From Bacteroidota bacterium (GTDB lineage: Bacteria > Bacteroidota > Rhodothermia > Rhodothermales > Rubricoccaceae): DNA of 64,000 nt. The first letter of the stretch is position 1; each line of letters starts with the position of its first letter. The translations under genes and the position numbers were made by a program. The stretch spans positions 606,615 to 670,614 of the forward strand of contig JBCBNX010000001.1 of the NCBI GenBank assembly GCA_039821555.1. Direction: 5' to 3'. Below, piece after piece: positions 63,733 through 64,000 of this stretch. Below the pieces are notes generated by a model, which searched no databases, was not told where the DNA came from, and saw only the letters and a program-made list of their open reading frames with translations.

Positions 63733-63945
63733 TTACCGTCCGTCCTCCATCACGCTGCGAGCGAGGCGGTAGGCCATGAATCCCGTAACGCCGTAGACGA
63801 TGGCGTAGAGCGTATTGTCAAAGTTGTCAATCACAGCATCGTAGACGAGCGCGAGGACCCCTGCCGCCAGGCCACCGGCGATGGCGAAGATGAGAACGTA
63901 GGCGATCCAAAGGCCAACAGCGCGGCCTGGGGTGAGCTTGGACAT
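63733..63945 (-). CDS. Small two-helix membrane protein
   Basis: 70 residues from the ATG at 63945 with two hydrophobic helices (about 10-36 and 44-62) and a basic C-terminal end (RLARSVMEDGR). No family recognised. Its leader carries a TATCTT box. Function unknown. Confidence 0.65.
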   Translation of the reverse strand: MSKLTPGRAVGLWIAYVLIFAIAGGLAAGVLALVYDAVIDNFDNTLYAIVYGVTGFMAYRLARSVMEDGR

Positions 63946-63982
63946 GGCAGCAGAATAGCGTAGAAGAAGAGACGTGGCCTCC

Positions 63983-63988
63983 AAGATA
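63983..63988 (-). promoter_or_regulatory. TATCTT box upstream of the two-helix protein
   Basis: On the minus strand TATCTTGG, 38 bp before the ATG of the two-helix protein gene. Any -33 element would lie past the window edge. Confidence 0.25.
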
Positions 63989-64000
63989 GGCGATCTACGG

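Overview
This is a gene-dense, mostly high-GC stretch of chromosome. At least four predicted secreted proteins end in a Por/type IX secretion (T9SS) sorting domain with a YPNPT-like motif, so it comes from the Bacteroidota/Rhodothermota side of the tree. High GC, frequent GTG/TTG starts, few Shine-Dalgarno sites, a glycine-rich RRM protein, a RpoD without region 1.1 and an HMG-CoA reductase fit a Rhodothermia-type bacterium (Salinibacter/Rubricoccus-like) better than a low-GC Bacteroidia. No rRNA, tRNA, CRISPR array, intact insertion sequence or phage region was seen. The genus is inference.

Layout. 1-9.3 kb: 5'-truncated AAA ATPase, large FtsX/MacB-type ABC permease, PLP sugar aminotransferase, HAD-GNAT pair, RRM protein with a clear terminator, and a YbjN-M14 peptidase pair. 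9.4-13.3 kb: threonine catabolism (epimerase-type threonine dehydrogenase plus 2-amino-3-ketobutyrate CoA ligase), then two T9SS cargo proteins. 13.4-22 kb: hexapeptide acetyltransferase, TrkH, cytosolic-type nucleotidase, orphan hybrid kinase with REC and Hpt, the housekeeping sigma factor, and a small non-coding patch carrying inverted repeats. 22-28.6 kb: tandem signal peptidases I, MazG, NSS transporter, CBS/CorC protein. 28.7-37.7 kb: the accessory region, with an ECF sigma factor, a giant subtilase with a T9SS tail, a BNR-like T9SS protein, a Hanks-type kinase with TPRs and a translationally coupled small protein, all on the minus strand.

37.8-50.7 kb: DNRLRE lipoprotein, SixA, SDR, a two-gene amidohydrolase operon whose first member has lost its metal ligands, pyrE, pgsA, hisH-hisA-hisF plus a membrane protein, a CarH-like MerR regulator divergent from a fasciclin lipoprotein, another SDR and a DUF2188 protein. 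50.75-51.7 kb is the frameshifted, truncated remnant of a propeller sensor gene. 51.7-64 kb: queuosine-tRNA mannosyltransferase-like gene, ComF, a minus-strand run rdgB-dtd-amidohydrolase-moaC-floA-hypothetical, then rpsU, purN-purH and HMG-CoA reductase on the plus strand.

Most of the window is housekeeping metabolism. The most unusual part is 28.7-37.7 kb. The first half of the subtilase gene and its upstream region are about 40% GC, its 3' part and neighbours are about 65-73%, and three copies of an 8-bp motif lie about 40 bp apart just upstream. This looks like a signalling/secretion locus into which a foreign protease module was spliced in frame. Start codons were chosen by reading frame, domain boundary and overlap with neighbours; several are GTG or TTG and are marked as such.
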